A stretch of 64,000 nucleotides of DNA from Ipomoea triloba (GCF_003576645.1 NC_044927.1:15606190-15670189); one strand, 5' to 3'. Positions 10,361 through 22,538 are shown, numbered from the stretch's first letter. Notes: generated from the sequence alone by a model not told the origin. A program made the numbers and translations.

Positions 10361-11706
10361 AAAAGGACAAGCAGAAGCTAGGCCCGAAAGGTGGCATTAC
10401 TAAGGGCAAGTTCCAAGGTAAATGCTACAATTGTAGTAAGCCTAGCCACAAGCCTTCTGAGTGCAAGGCTCCAAAGAAGAAGAACAAGAGTTTTGAAGCT
10501 AACATGGTTGGAGATGTGAGCCAAAAGGTGGCCGAGATTAGCCTTTCGGCTATGGTCACAGAGGTGAACCTCGTGGGCTCTAACCTGCGAGAGTGGTTCA
10601 TCGACACCGGTGCAACCAGGCATTTGTGTTGCAATCGGGAGATGTTCAGTACCTTTGAGACCATTGAGGGCGAGAAGGTCTGGATGGGAAACTCTGCTCA
10701 GTCCGCTGTGGAGGGCATGGGCAAAGTGATCCTGAAGATGACTTCTAGGAAGGAATTAACTTTGAATAACGTACTGTATGTTCTGGAGCTAAGGAAGAAT
10801 CCGGTGTTTGGCTCGTTGTTGAACAAACATGGCGCCAAAATGGTTTTCGAGTCAGACAAAGTAGTTTTGTCGAAACTAGGAATGTTTGTTGGTAAGGGGT
10901 ATGTAACTGACAGGCTTTTTAATCTGAATGTAATGTCTGTTATCATCAATAAAGGCAATGTTAATTCTGTTTACTTGCTTGAGTCTTCCAATTTGTGGCA
11001 TGGTAGACAAGGTCATGTTAATTTTAATTCTATGCGTAGATTAATTAGCATGAACTATATTCCTACGTTTCAAATTAACACAAATAACAAGTGTGAAATT
11101 TGTGTTGAGCCAAAACTAACGAAAACACCTTTTAAATCGGTTGAAAGGCAAACTAAGCCACTTAAATTAATTGATAGCGATTTGTGTGATTTTAGATCGA
11201 TACAAACGAGAGGTGGTAAAAAATACCTTATCATGTTCATCGACGATTGCACACGATATTGCTATGTATATTTACTGACAAGCAAAGATGAAGTCATGGA
11301 AAAATTCGTTCTTTATAAGAATGAAGTGGAAAACCAGCTTAATCGAAAGATTAAAAAGGTTATAAACGATAGAGGTGGTGGGTACGAAGCACCTATCGGT
11401 GACTTCTGTGTAAGTGTAGGTATCATACACGAGCGTACGATGCCTTACACACCTCAATCGAACGGTGTTGCCGAACGTAAGAATACATTGAAAGAGATTA
11501 TGAATGTTATGCTTATAAGTTCGGGCTTACCTCAAAGTATGTGGGGTGAGGCGATTTTGACAAGTATTTACCTTTTAAATAAGGTACTCTGCAAGAAGCT
11601 CGATATGATCCCTTATGAGTTGTGGAAAGGTAGGAAACCTTCCTACGAATACCTCAAAGTGTGGGGGCGTCTTGCCAAAGTTTTGGTGCCAACACCTAAA
11701 AAATAA
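10361..11706 (+). pseudogene. Copia element A: nucleocapsid knuckle, protease and integrase
   Basis: Continuous frame with a CCHC knuckle (CYNCSKPSHKPSEC), aspartic protease WFIDTGATRHLC, a pre-integrase His/Cys region (WHGRQGHVN ... CEICVEPK), and an integrase core with LIDSDLCDF, INDRGGGYE and PYTPQSNGVAERKN supplying the Asp-Asp-Glu set. It stops with TAA at 11,704; one frameshift there moves the coding frame to the segment starting near 11,707. The protein order protease-integrase-RT-RNase H is that of Copia. Breaks show it is inactive. Confidence 0.85.
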
Positions 11707-13047
11707 AGATAGGTCCACAGACGGTGGATTGTATCTTTATTGGTCATGCACATAATAGTAGTGTTTATCGGTTCTTAGTACACGAGTCCCATAATCTGGA
11801 CGTATATAAGAAACTAATAATTGAATCAAGGAATGCATCTTTCTTTGAAAATGTATTTCCTTGTAGGTCCAATAAGGGACTGAGTACGTCAAAACGAACA
11901 GTTGATGAAGCTATGGATAATGATAGCGGGGTTTCTGAGGAAGAACCCGAGCTCGAGCCTAGACGCAGTAAGCGGGTGAGAGTTGAAAAATCATTTGGTC
12001 CTAATTTTCTAACCTACTTGGTAGAGTATGATTTTAGTACTCTAACTTGTTTGATAGAAAATGAATCGGATTTTCTATCTTGTTTGATAGAAAATGAGCC
12101 TCGAACGTACGTGGAAGCTGTGACTTCTATGGAAGGACTAATGTGGAAAGAGACTATTAAAAGTGAAGTGGATTCTATCATACAAAGTCACACTTGGGAA
12201 CTTTTTGATCTTCCTCCGGGTTGTAAACCCTTAGGATCCAAGTGGGTCTTTAAAAGGAAGATGAAACTGAATGGTTCCATCGAGAAGTATAAGGCTAGAC
12301 TTGTAATCAAGGGTTACAGGCAACACAAGGGCCTCATTTACTTTGATACGTATTCTCCTGTAACGAGAATAAATTCTATTAGGATGATACTTGCCATAGT
12401 CGCGTTGCGAGATTTAGAAGTTCATCAAATGTATGTGAAAACAGCTTTCTTAAATGGCGAGTTAGATGAAGAAATCTGTATGGAACAATCCGAAGGGTTT
12501 GTGGTTCCGGGCCAAGAAAAGAAAGTATGTAAGTTGGTTAAATCGCTTTATGGTTTGAAATAAACGCCTAAACAATGGCACTAGAAGTTTGACCACGCGA
12601 TGTTAACCAATGGATTTAAAATAAACGAAAGTGACAAATGTGTCTCTGTTAAGGAAACGGTAGACGAATATGTCATTCTTTGTTTATATGGGGATGATAT
12701 TCTCATCGTTGGTACGTAATAATGATCGGATGATCAAGTCTACCAAAAACATGTTAAATGCAAGATTTGACATGAAGGATATGGGTTTGCCTGATTTAAT
12801 CCCCAGGATTAAGATCATCAAAAGACCTTATGGTCTCGTGTTAAGCCAATCTCATTACGTTGATAAAATCCTTGCGAATATTAAAAAGGATTATGATCAA
12901 TTGGTTAAGACACTGTTTGATACAATTGTTCATCTAACCAAAAACCATGGAGAGTGTATTTCTGAAGTAGAGTATGCTCGGGTGATTGGTAGTTTAATGT
13001 GTCTTATGGGTTGTACTAGGCCTGATATTGCCTTTGCGGTATGTAAA
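11707..13047 (+). pseudogene. Copia element A: reverse transcriptase, broken
   Basis: Includes the end of integrase (DCIFIGHAH), a charged linker, and RT with WELFDLPPGCKPLGSKWVFKR, a DTYSPVTR block and MYVKTAFLNGELDEEI. Stops interrupt it at 12,561 (directly after SLYGLK), at the TAG of the next block, and at 12,718. The catalytic motif reads YGDD rather than YVDD. The RT ends at FAVCK, where a 1.35-kb insertion starts. A short internal duplication (CLIENE twice, near 12,047-12,096) lies in the linker. Confidence 0.85.
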
Positions 13048-14396
13048 TGATAGGTGCTAAAAATACCTATAGAAAAGGGTCTACTTGGGGGCTAAAATGT
13101 GATACTTTGATGTTCTTTTGTGATCAATTCGTGGTATATGTGCTCTAATGTGCTAACTATTGCAAAACACCATAACTTGGCATGTTTGGAAAGGTTTTTT
13201 GTAGGTTTAAAGGAAATTTATGAAGGGATGAAGAAGCAAATGAAGAACAGAGCATTAATGTATTTCCACGTCTACTTCCACATCGTGGAGTGGGGTGTGG
13301 AATATATCTAGAGACTTCCACGCCCACATCCACAAGCGTGGAAGTGAGCGAGGAGTTGGTTAAGTGAAGAATCCACGAGTTGTTCCACGCGTGGACGGGG
13401 TCGTGGATCTGTCTCTAGGCGCGAATATGTGAAGCTATGTTAGAGAAAAGCTATTTAAGGAAACCTAGGGATATATTTTGAGAGGTCCCATATTCTTAGA
13501 TTAGATTTAGAGAAAATAGAGAGATCTTAGCTAGGTTAGATCTAGTTTTCCTACTTGTTCTTGGTTATAAATTGAAGGAAAGTCACTTGAAGGATTGAGA
13601 AGATTGTGATGATTACTTGCTTTGGTAATTTCTAGAGATTACATTGGATTGCATTTCAATTTATTTTCAATTGTGATTTTTTTCTTCAATTTAGCTTTTG
13701 AATATCAATTTCTTTTGATTTCATATTTCAATTTCGCCTTATGACGAATAGCTAATTTCAATTGGGAGATTGGATGCTCCAAGCTAGGGATCATGCATGT
13801 TAGATTTAAATTCTTTCATTAGATTGATAAATGCAACTTAGGTTTCAAGTATTCATGTGATGTTGATGTGTTGGAGAGATTTGTGCCTATTACTGGCTGG
13901 GATAGGTAGCAAAGAGGAAGGAAGTGGTGGTAGTGAGATATCATACCATCACGAGTCTTACTCGACCACATTCCCGCCCTTTGTTTGGGAGGACGAGGCT
14001 CGGAAGGAGTGGCAAACCATATGTTTGACGTATTGCCCAACCGACTGAGGATGTGGGAGTCCAAGCGTGACGTCACTTGGTGTAGGTGCCTTAAGCTTCC
14101 TTGAATGAGGCTTGTTTGCATTACCTCTATGGTACTCTCGTTGACATCATGCATGAGACCTAGTGAAGGCATCCATCTCCTTGCTTTAGTTAATTGTTTA
14201 CCTTTGTTTTTCATTCGTTTAAACCTCGATTCATGTTACCTTTTGATCATGCTAATTCTTGTAACTCCTGATGACTAACCTCCTCAAATACCATACATTT
14301 GACTTGACTCCAATTCGCCATCCTCAAGAGAACGACACTCGGAAAATTCATTCTCCGTTTACACTTTACACCTCACCACTAGAAACTACTTCATTA
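13048..14396 (+). mobile_element. Probable solo LTR inserted in Copia element A
   Basis: It begins TGATAGGTGC, is flanked by GTAAA at 13,043-13,047 and 14,397-14,401, and separates the RT and RNase H parts of a single Copia frame. It has no coding domain. Its 3' part (TCCTCAAGAGAACGACACT near 14,322) resembles the end of the LTR at 1,766-2,919 (TCCTCAGCAGAACGACATT), so it is probably a solo LTR of a related Ty3 family. The exact right end is uncertain: a canonical CA lies three bases before the duplication. Confidence 0.65.
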
Positions 14397-15007
14397 GTAA
14401 ACTCAGTAAGTATACGAGTAACCTTGGTGATATGCACTGGAAGGCAATAGTTAGGGTTATGAGATATTTAAGGTATACTCATGACCTTGGACTGCACTAT
14501 GCGAGATATCCAGTTGTACTTGAAAGGTATAGCGACGCTAACTGGATATTGGACATTAAGGATTCTAAATCCACGAGTGGTTATGTGTTTACACTAGCCA
14601 GTGCAGCCGTGGCGTGGAAATCTTCCAAGCAAACAGTAATAGCCATGTCCATGATGGAATCTGAGATGATTGCCTTGGATAAGTGTTGTGAAGAGGCTGA
14701 GTGGCTACGCAATTTTCTAGAGGATATTCCTAGTTGGGAAAGACCTGTACCTCCAATCTGTGTGCATTGTGATAGTCAAGCCACAATTGGGAGAGTACGG
14801 ATTCATATGTATAATGGTAAGTCTAGACATTTACGTCATAGACATAATACCATTAGACAACTTCTCGCAGCTGGTGTTGTCCCGGTTGACTACGTGAGGT
14901 CAAAAGAGAATATAGCGGATCCGCTTAACCAAAGGGTTGAGCAAAGAAGTTGTAGAGAAGTTGACACGATGAATGACTCTAAAGCCCTTGCAATAAATGT
15001 TCTATAG
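14397..15007 (+). pseudogene. Copia element A: RNase H
   Basis: Resumes the frame cut at 13,047 ([17 protein letters not shown] across the insertion). RNase H residues are visible: YSDANW (Asp), a MMESEMIAL block (Glu) and [10 protein letters not shown] (Asp), followed by a typical tail with [12 protein letters not shown]. It ends with TAG at 15,005, the usual end of the Copia polyprotein. Confidence 0.85.
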
Positions 15008-15556
15008 TGGATACCCAACCTAGCTGGCACCTAGGTTCAATGGAACAACTAAATTATGGAACGAAGTGCATCACTATGGGGTCTCGGGCTCCCTACCACT
15101 CCTCGTTAAAACAGTGGCTCCCGCACGAGGTTAGCACATTGATGCTTTAATGATTCGAAGGTCGATTGACATATGTTGAGTATTTGGGATACTCAGGAAA
15201 AAATCACCTATGTGAGACAGAAGTGAGGGTCACTTCAAAGGAGAATTGAACAGGGCTCATTTCTTTATAAACTATTGCAGAACCAGGTACGGTGACTCAC
15301 AACCAAAACAGGCACACACATGAGAACAAAACAAGGTTGGTAGGTTCATGTGTAAGATATGTCATCGTCTACACAAATAGCAGTCGGTTTAGAGACATCG
15401 CGTTCTACCATACACCTAGTAGAGTAAATATATATTCACGAGGGAAGGTTCAAAGGGTAACACCTACCTATCCTATGCAGGGATTGACCGTTGAACACAG
15501 TTGTTTCTGATTTCAAAACAACCCTGCAAATTAATTTTCATTAATGTGGGGGATTA
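15008..15556 (+). other. 3' untranslated region of Copia element A
   Basis: No coding domain is seen. The segment ends with the polypurine-like AATGTGGGGGATTATTG at 15,545-15,561, expected just before a Copia 3' LTR. The open frame at 15,292-15,510 has no recognisable domain. Confidence 0.5.
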
Positions 15557-16050
15557 TTGAAAAACAATAACATAAGATGAAATTTTTAGTGGCTATTTTG
15601 TGGTACAAATATAAGTGTGTTCACTTCTAATTTGAGTCCGGTCAAAGTGGATTCGGGTTCTTCGTAGTTAGATGAAGAGATTGATATATTGTACGCACAA
15701 AACGGATATTGTACGCACAAAACGGATAATAGATGAATGAGAAATTGGTTCTCAAAGTTGACCCATTTGAGTTAGAAAAATGGAGAGAAATGCTTTAAAG
15801 TAAGCTTTTGTCCCACATTGGTTTGGGAAGTGGATTTGCACCACTATTTATATAAGAGCCTTTCTAAGGCTTATTGAACTGTATAGCATAGAGGTTTTCT
15901 CTTGTGCGCAGGGGATGCAAATCAAATCCCAAACTTCAGGCTTGACTCGTGTGCACTGGCACCTGCAAGCACGAATTTCGTACGTATGTACAAAGTGTTG
16001 AATAATATTTGAAGCATGCATTGCATGAAGTCTACTTGAGGATCAAGAAA
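15557..16050 (+). repeat. Probable 3' LTR of Copia element A, right end not defined
   Basis: Follows the polypurine tract and contains a TATA box (ATTTATATAAGAG near 15,845) and a direct 20-base duplication (15,688-15,728). The expected TG start is mutated, and no 5' LTR is available for comparison, so the right limit is a guess. Confidence 0.4.
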
Positions 16051-17503
16051 AGGAATATATCAAGAAATATATTTTACTAACTAATAAACTGTATAGGTGA
16101 AATGGTTAGGAGCGTAATATCACTATTGCAAGTTTAAGGATCAAATCTCACTTTCTACATTTTACAAGACAAAGTTTGAAAGGAGTCAACATTATCTAAG
16201 GAGCTGAAATATGAGAAGAAGTTTTTAAAAAATTAAATTCGAAATTAATTTCAAGATGAAGTTGGCATTGGACTACATATGAGATTTCATGGGCTAAAAA
16301 GAGCTAAGATAAGAAAGGTGGTTTCAAAGGGATGAGGTTTTCGAAGCATTAAATTGGAGATGCAATTTAATTTTATGGAATCCAATTCAAAGGGCTGAGG
16401 TTTTCGAAGCTTTAAATTGGAGATGCAATTTAATTATGGAATCCAATTCAATTAGAGATGTAATTTCAAGAAATCTAATTCAATTAGAGATGCAATTTCA
16501 AGAAATCCCAATCAAGATTAAATTAAGGACGCAGTAGTCACATATATATATTTCAATAGGAGAAGAAATATGCACTCAAATTATATTTGCAAAGTGATTA
16601 GTCCAAAATAGAAAAAACCAAGGTTGAAGCACATATTTGGAGGATAATTCACCAGATGGCGCGGACTTTATCAGATTAAATTGGAGACTTCCTTTGTGTG
16701 GACTTGGAGCTCAACATGACGGTAGGAACATTATTAATGTCTCACACAACATTAAAAATAAGATAAAGTTTATAAAGTTATCTTGTAGACTGAAAAGGCT
16801 ACGAGACTAGTTAACAACGATTCAAAATTGAGATTTTCTTTTTTCCAACGGACAAATTCTCAAATACATATAAATAGATGAAGATTGGAAGCATCTCAAC
16901 ACCAAGAATTACGACAAGCAGTGCAAGCGAACAAATTCTAAATATTCAAGTGAAAATCAAGTGTGTTAATATTCATCTGAGAAAGACTTGATATTCTTTG
17001 AAGCATCCATCAAGAAGTCTCAAAGTTGGAAGCAAAGAAATCTTGTTTTTCAAACAAGTGGTTTCTCTACCAGAATGTAGATAGAGGATTGTCACAAGGA
17101 AGTGTGAAATCCTGGTTGCTGTGCTGGAGGCACTGGTTGGGACATGGTTAGTGTGTGCTTGGTGATCAAAACACTAGATCATGGAAATTCATTGTATTTT
17201 GTAGCCAAGGAGTGATGGATATAGTGAATTCCTCCTGGAGATAGGAGTAGAGTAGAAGGATTACATACACCTTCGAACCACTATAAATTCTTTTGTCTTT
17301 ATTGCTTTACATTATTTGTTTTTGCATGCATGATCTACAAGTAAATCACGAACAATACATCATTTATATTCCGATGTGCACACGACACTAGCAAATTGTT
17401 AAGTGTTTTGGTTTTAATATTGCCTTAGCAAAATTTCAAATTGGTGTAAAGTCTATTCACCCCCTCCCCTCTAGACTTTACTTTATGTCTTTTGAGACCA
17501 ACA
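16051..17503 (+). repeat. 5' LTR of Copia element B (left end uncertain)
   Basis: The right end GAGACCAACA is followed immediately by a Copia primer site. Inside are a 62-base duplication (16,323-16,385 and 16,386-16,445) and a 32-base duplication (16,446-16,477 and 16,478-16,509). A TATA-like CATATAAATAGATG lies near 16,866. The left end is not identified. Confidence 0.5.
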
Positions 17504-17518
17504 ATTGGTATCAGAGCG
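17504..17518 (+). promoter_or_regulatory. Primer binding site of Copia element B
   Basis: ATTGGTATCAGAGC is the standard initiator tRNA-Met primer site of plant Copia elements and directly follows the LTR end. Confidence 0.8.
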
Positions 17519-17612
17519 CGTTCTCTAATTGAGTTAACTTGTTCTTGACTGCTAGGCAGATCCAATTTACAAGTGTGTGATTGGATTAATTCTTTCAATA
17601 TCTTACGAAAAG

Positions 17613-18930
17613 ATGAAGAAATATTTGGCACAAACTTTGTTATTTTCACTTGATAAATTTGATGACTGGAAAGTTCGCATGTAGGTACATTTATCGTCAT
17701 TACACGATGAAATGTGGGAAGTCATTTCTAATGGCCTAATAGAAATATTGAAGGCTAACACAACATTTGTCCTATCACCAGATGCTCCTCATTACGTACA
17801 AAAGCCAAAACCGGAGTAGACGTCTAATGATAGAATACGAAATAATCTTGACAACATTAACAAAGATATTCTCTTCAAAGCCGTAGATGATACCATCTTC
17901 CCGAAAATTCAAAAATGCACAACCGCGAAGAAAATTTGGGAACTCTCATCAAGATCGGAGAAGGCAATGAACAAAATGGCCATGAAAAATTTTGAAGATT
18001 TTAAAATGCTATCAACTGAAAGCATTTCGGACGTGGAAGCAATAATAATCAAAATTCTTTGAGAAGTTAATGATCTTGGCAAGATCATTAGTTAGAAGGA
18101 AATTAATCTTGAAGTTCTATGTGGACTACCATCTGCATGAGATATGAAGGTCACAGCCATGCGGGATCATCAAGATCTAAGAACGCTATCAACGAATAAA
18201 TTATTTAGTGATCTTAAGGCATGTGAATTTGAAATGAAGGCCAAAATTGAAGAGATCATGAAGCACGAAATCTTGCCTTGATGGCCGAACAACCTTCAAC
18301 TTCCAGGTCAGTAGAAAATATTGATTTTATGACTGATGAACAATTTGCTCTCCTTGTTAAGAAATTCAAGAAATTTATGCGAAAAGGAGACTACAAAAAT
18401 TCATCACGGCGAAATCAAAATGCAACATCATGGAAGCCACGAGAAGAGAAAGAAGAAGACATCAAAGATTTATGCTACAACTATCGTAAACTCGGACACT
18501 TCAAGATCAACTTTCTGTATCCAATTGTGAGCAAAAATCAAGGTAAGAAATCTTTGAATCTTCACAAAATAAAATCGAAAATAAGGAACGGAGATTCAAA
18601 CGTGACAAAAGGAAAGCTCCCGAAAGCAATGAACCAAACGAAGATGAAGAATCAAATGAGTCTTCATCAAGTGATGAAAGTCAAAGCTCAGAAAATGACA
18701 CTGCATTATTTTGCCTTGTGAGCAAACCAATTGAGCTAAGTTCAAAAGAAGATTGTCTCATGGCACTTGGAGTTGAGGATGAAGAGCTAATATCTAACTT
18801 TTTCTATTCTGTTAGTACTTCTTTTTCTCGAGAATCAATTGTCAATCTAATGTGAAATTTTCAAGAGATTATGGCCACTCATTCTCAACTCAAGGAGCGC
18901 AATAATATTCTCATTCTTAAAAAGAAGTAA
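17613..18930 (+). pseudogene. Copia element B: decayed Sirevirus-like gag
   Basis: A gag closely related to that of element C at 22,539-24,851 but with many stops and frameshifts. Blocks that can be aligned by eye: FSLDKFDDWKVRM, RIRNNLDNINKDILFKA, FEDFKM, VTAMRDHQDLR, NIDFMTDEQFALLVKKFKKFM and the decayed knuckle LCYNYRKLGHFKINF, in which two of the three Cys are lost (C-Y-N-Y, I-N-F). It breaks off at about 18,930 in the coiled-coil region; no pol follows. A SINE-like insertion starts there. Confidence 0.75.
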
Positions 18931-18940
18931 TAAATTAAAA

Positions 18941-19130
18941 ATTGCAGCCAAGGACATTGTGGTTTAGTGGCACCAAGTTACTCCCTCATATGGGAGGTTG
19001 TGGGTTCGAGCACGGTGGAGGCAATATTGACTCTTTGTGCTTCCAATATTGACTCTTTGTTCACATGCTATCTATCACAAATAGAACTAGGGGCGACGAT
19101 GACAATAACAGTAATAATGAAGAAGTAAAT
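18941..19130 (+). mobile_element. SINE-like tRNA-derived element
   Basis: Contains a polymerase III A box TGGTTTAGTGG (18,960-18,970) and a B-box-like GGTTCGAGCAC (19,003-19,013) at the spacing of a tRNA head. A short internal duplication (CAATATTGACTCTTTGT, at 19,022 and 19,043) follows. AGAAGTAA occurs on both sides (near 18,923 and 19,121) and may be the target duplication. No second copy is in the window to confirm the ends. Confidence 0.5.
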
Positions 19131-19359
19131 ATAAGCCCCTTGATGATATCTCCATCGTTCAATTCCTATTCTCACTAGTATCTCTCTTAAATGTTTTATT
19201 TGATTTATTTATAGATTGTTCTCTACTTTGCACTTTTGTTGTTTGCTGCAATTGTTCTTTACCTCACAATTAGTACTTAGTAGTATGTTGAACTTTGAAT
19301 TGCTATTTTGTTATATAATGTTTAGATTTTAGGTATGGATTATGTGATTATGTGATAGT
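19131..19359. other. AT-rich stretch without recognised features
   Basis: No open frame, repeat or motif of note was found. Confidence 0.5.
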
Positions 19360-19728
19360 TGTAACACTACCAATATTAGATTATTATAATATAGGTAATA
19401 TAATTATATGGTGCATAGCTTCCATATCAGCTTCTGTCAATTAAGGTAAATAATAATGGTGATTGGAAGTATAATGGGGAAGGGATACATTACCATATTG
19501 ATGGCATATGGTTAGTATAAATAGAGCCACTGGTCCTCTCACTGCTTGAACATTCATTCTCTACACCATCAAAGAGAGGGTTGAGAAAGTGAGAGAAACG
19601 ATACTGTTACTCTGCAACAGTCCCGAGACTACACAACCTTCATCAACCGGAAGCTATGGCTGGAGGTTAGTATTTTAATAGATCCGTATATCACGTGTTT
19701 ATGTTATTACGTGATTTATAAGCTTACA
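19360..19728 (+). repeat. Short Copia-type LTR with primer site after it
   Basis: Begins TGTAACACTA, ends GCTTACA, and is followed by GTTGGTATCAGATTCC, a Copia-type primer site. A TATA box (GTATAAATAGAGCC, near 19,513) lies about 210 bases before the right end, as in functional Copia LTRs. The ATG within GCTATGGCTGGAGGTTAGT near 19,655 could be a leader start followed by a splice donor. No gag or pol follows and no partner LTR was found. Confidence 0.5.
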
Positions 19729-20014
19729 GTTGGTATCAGATTCCAGTATAATCTCTGCCTAGTTCTTTCTTTTAATTGCATCGCTATTTGCATATGTTCT
19801 ATACTTTACTGTGTAATTCAGTTAACAATATGTAAATCTTCTTGTGCATGCAATTATAATATTTTGTGTACATTGGGCTGCTGGACAATAATTGTTTGAC
19901 ATTCAGAAGTAATAAACAATTGGACATAATTGTTTGACATTAGGAGATAATTAACAGAAAATTTCAATTGGATATTCTTCAAACAAAAAATTTTTTTTTT
20001 CATTACCTTCAACA

Positions 20015-20441
20015 ATGGCGCTCCGGCAGTGTCCGGCTGAGCAACGGCGCGGCAGAGCAGAGAGACGACGGACGCACACGAAGCAGGCGGCGGTAACGGA
20101 GCCGGTCTTCTTCGGCGACGAGGTTGCTGCTGTCTTCTCTCCTTCAGGCCGGACTCTCCTCCTTTATGCGACCGGACTGGTTCGCAACGCAGTGGAGGGC
20201 GGCGGAGTGCGGCGACATTGGTTCGAGGCGGAGCTGGGCGGTGGTGGCAGAGCTGGGTTCTCCGGCGACGACACTACTCCCGTCTCCTCCTCCAGATAAC
20301 CGGCGATGGCTGCTGCTACGCTTCGTCTCTATCATCTTCGTATTACTCTGCTGCGCTAGGTCTCATAATGAAGAAGATGATGAAGTTTGTTTGGGTTGGG
20401 CCGGGTCTGGCCCAAATATGGCCAGAGCTGGGCTTCTTTAA
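20015..20441 (+). other. GC-rich island with overlapping open frames
   Basis: About 430 bases of strongly GC-rich sequence (CGGCG-type triplets) in AT-rich DNA. Three overlapping plus-strand frames are open, but the translations are Arg/Gly/Ala-rich and have no recognisable domain. The first starts at ATGGCGCTCCGG in the position of a leader exon behind the LTR at 19,360-19,728. It may be a captured gene fragment or the leader of a non-autonomous element. Real coding is doubtful. Confidence 0.35.
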
Positions 20442-21308
20442 AAACAAAAATTTTAATTCAGTTTGGGCCTGTTGGTTTGGGCTAATTTCATTTTTTTTTA
20501 ACTATACTCTTCATCATATTTGGACTTCTTCAATTAAGTTATCCAATTAGATTTTGTCTATACTCCATATTAAAATTACTATTCAATTGTGAACAAATTA
20601 TTATTATTTTTTTTTAATTTGTTTGCATTTTAATATTTAATATTCAGTTTAAATTGTATTAAGTGTCACAATTTGAATGTTTAATTGAAGTCAATATTAA
20701 AAATTATTATTTAATTTTGAACAAATATTAATTTTTAAATTTGTTTTAATTTTAATTTTAATATTGAATAGTCGGTTTAAATTGTATTCAGTATTAGAAT
20801 CTAAATATTTAATTGTGAAGTATGAGTTCGTAATATGCATAATCCAAGCATGCTATATATGTTTTTTATTGCACTAATTATATTACTTGATTGTTATAAT
20901 TATGCCTTTTGAAAAGCATGTTCATTAAGACTGAATTTCAGCCTTTTAGGACTGAATTATATGCTTATTATGCATGTTTTAGTGCCTTTTAGGTGAATTT
21001 AGTGCCTTTTAAAAATAGATTATGCATATTCTTACTTTTTCAGTTAATACTCCGTTCATCCTTTTCAAAAAGGATTTTAAAGCACCTAAAGTACATAAAA
21101 CTTTTCATAGTTTTACCCTTTTTAAAGCCTTATCCTTAGGTGAATCTATATTCTTAGATCAACCAAACGATTTTACTTCAAATATGACAACACATGAATT
21201 AGGGAAGTTTCTTGGGGAGGAACACTAGTTTTATGGCCCTGGCTTAAAACGCCTTGCTGGCTGAAACTGCCATAGTGCCTTCAGCCATATTGCTACTAGT
21301 CCCCTTGC
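20442..21308. other. AT-rich stretch without genes
   Basis: Dominated by ATTAAT-type sequence, with imperfect duplications (for example the TTTAAATTGTATT and AATTTTGAACAAAT themes near 20,580-20,800). The open frame at 21,022-21,228 has no known domain. It ends at the start of the Copia C LTR. Confidence 0.5.
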
Positions 21309-22500
21309 TGTTAGGAACATCATGTAATAGGTTTTGATGATACCAACTGTTAAGTAGAAATTCCCCGAGTCTCGACGCATAGGCAAAACGCTGTAAGTTC
21401 GACAAGTAAACCAAGAGCGAAAATACAACCGAGTAACTTTGAGCTCAACTCGGAAAATATTTAAGCTTGAGGTAAATTTGTTTGAACATCTTAGAAGTCT
21501 CGTGTGTTGTAATCATATAGATAGATCAGAAGAAGGCATGGGACAACACTGGAGGAATAAGGGTCTGCGAGACATCAACTAAGTCTCGAGACATAAGCAG
21601 AGTTCGAGAGGTAGGACCACTCGATACAGTTATCCAGTTCGAGACATAAACAGAGTTCGAGAGATAGACCTCTCGATATTTGAGTTCGAGACATCAAGCA
21701 ATCAAGATATCAACCTTGGTCTCGATACACTAACAACTCTCCAACAAAACTGAATGACGGCCTTACTTAAAGTATGGAGAAGAAGAATATCATGGAGATG
21801 GAACAATGAAGAGGTGCCGAACGTAAAGATTTCAAAATGGGCGGAAATGGATGACACGTCAGATTTCCACCACAAACGGTCAAAAGGTGCACCAATGCTG
21901 AAGGGATCTGATTCCCTACAAACAAGGAATAATGGGAATATAAAAAGAGTAACTTTTACCAAAAGACGAAAGTGGAGCATGGACTCAAGAAANNNNNNNN
22001 NNNNNNNNNNNNNNNNNNNNNNNNNNNNNNNNNNNNNNNNNNNNNNNNNNNNNNNNNNNNNNNNNNNNNNNNNNNNNNNNNNNNNNNNNNNNNNNNNNNN
22101 NNNNNNNNNNNNNNNNNNNNNNNNNNNNNNNNNNNNNNNNNNNNNNNNNNNNNNNNNNNNNNNNNNNNNNNNNNNNNNNNNNNNNNNNNNNNNNNNNNNN
22201 NNNNNNNNNNNNNNNNNNNNNNNNNNNNNNNNNNNNNNNNNNNNNNNNNNNNNNNNNNNNNNNNNNNNNNNNNNNNNNNNNNNNNNNNNNNNNNNNNNNN
22301 TCTCGAACTAACTCAAACTCGTGCTAACTAAAAGGGGATAACATTTCCGCTGCGCATAAAACTTTGTCTTCACTTCGTGAGGTATCGAACCTAAACATCA
22401 TAAGTTCAATACACACGAGAGGTTGAAAAGATTTGCAAAATCTTATACAAGTCTATTCACCCCCCCTCTAGACTTGTACCGCATCCCCTTGGGACCAACA
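21309..22500 (+). repeat. 5' LTR of Copia element C (contains the assembly gap)
   Basis: Begins TGTTAGGAACATC with a GTTTTGATGATACCAA theme and ends GGGACCAACA, directly before the primer site. It contains repeated GAGTTCGAGA blocks (21,595-21,690) and a TATA-like GGGAATATAAAAAGAG near 21,936. A run of 308 Ns at 21,993-22,300 hides its centre. The terminal themes match Sirevirus-type Copia LTRs. Confidence 0.7.
21993..22300. other. Assembly gap (308 N)
   Basis: A run of Ns in the LTR of Copia element C. It shows that the sequence is a scaffold, not a single read or a finished organelle genome. Confidence 1.
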
Positions 22501-22515
22501 ATTGGTATCAGAGCA
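22501..22515 (+). promoter_or_regulatory. Primer binding site of Copia element C
   Basis: ATTGGTATCAGAGCA directly after the LTR is the initiator tRNA-Met type primer site of plant Copia elements. Confidence 0.85.
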
Positions 22516-22538
22516 AGTTCTCTGATCGATATAAACCT

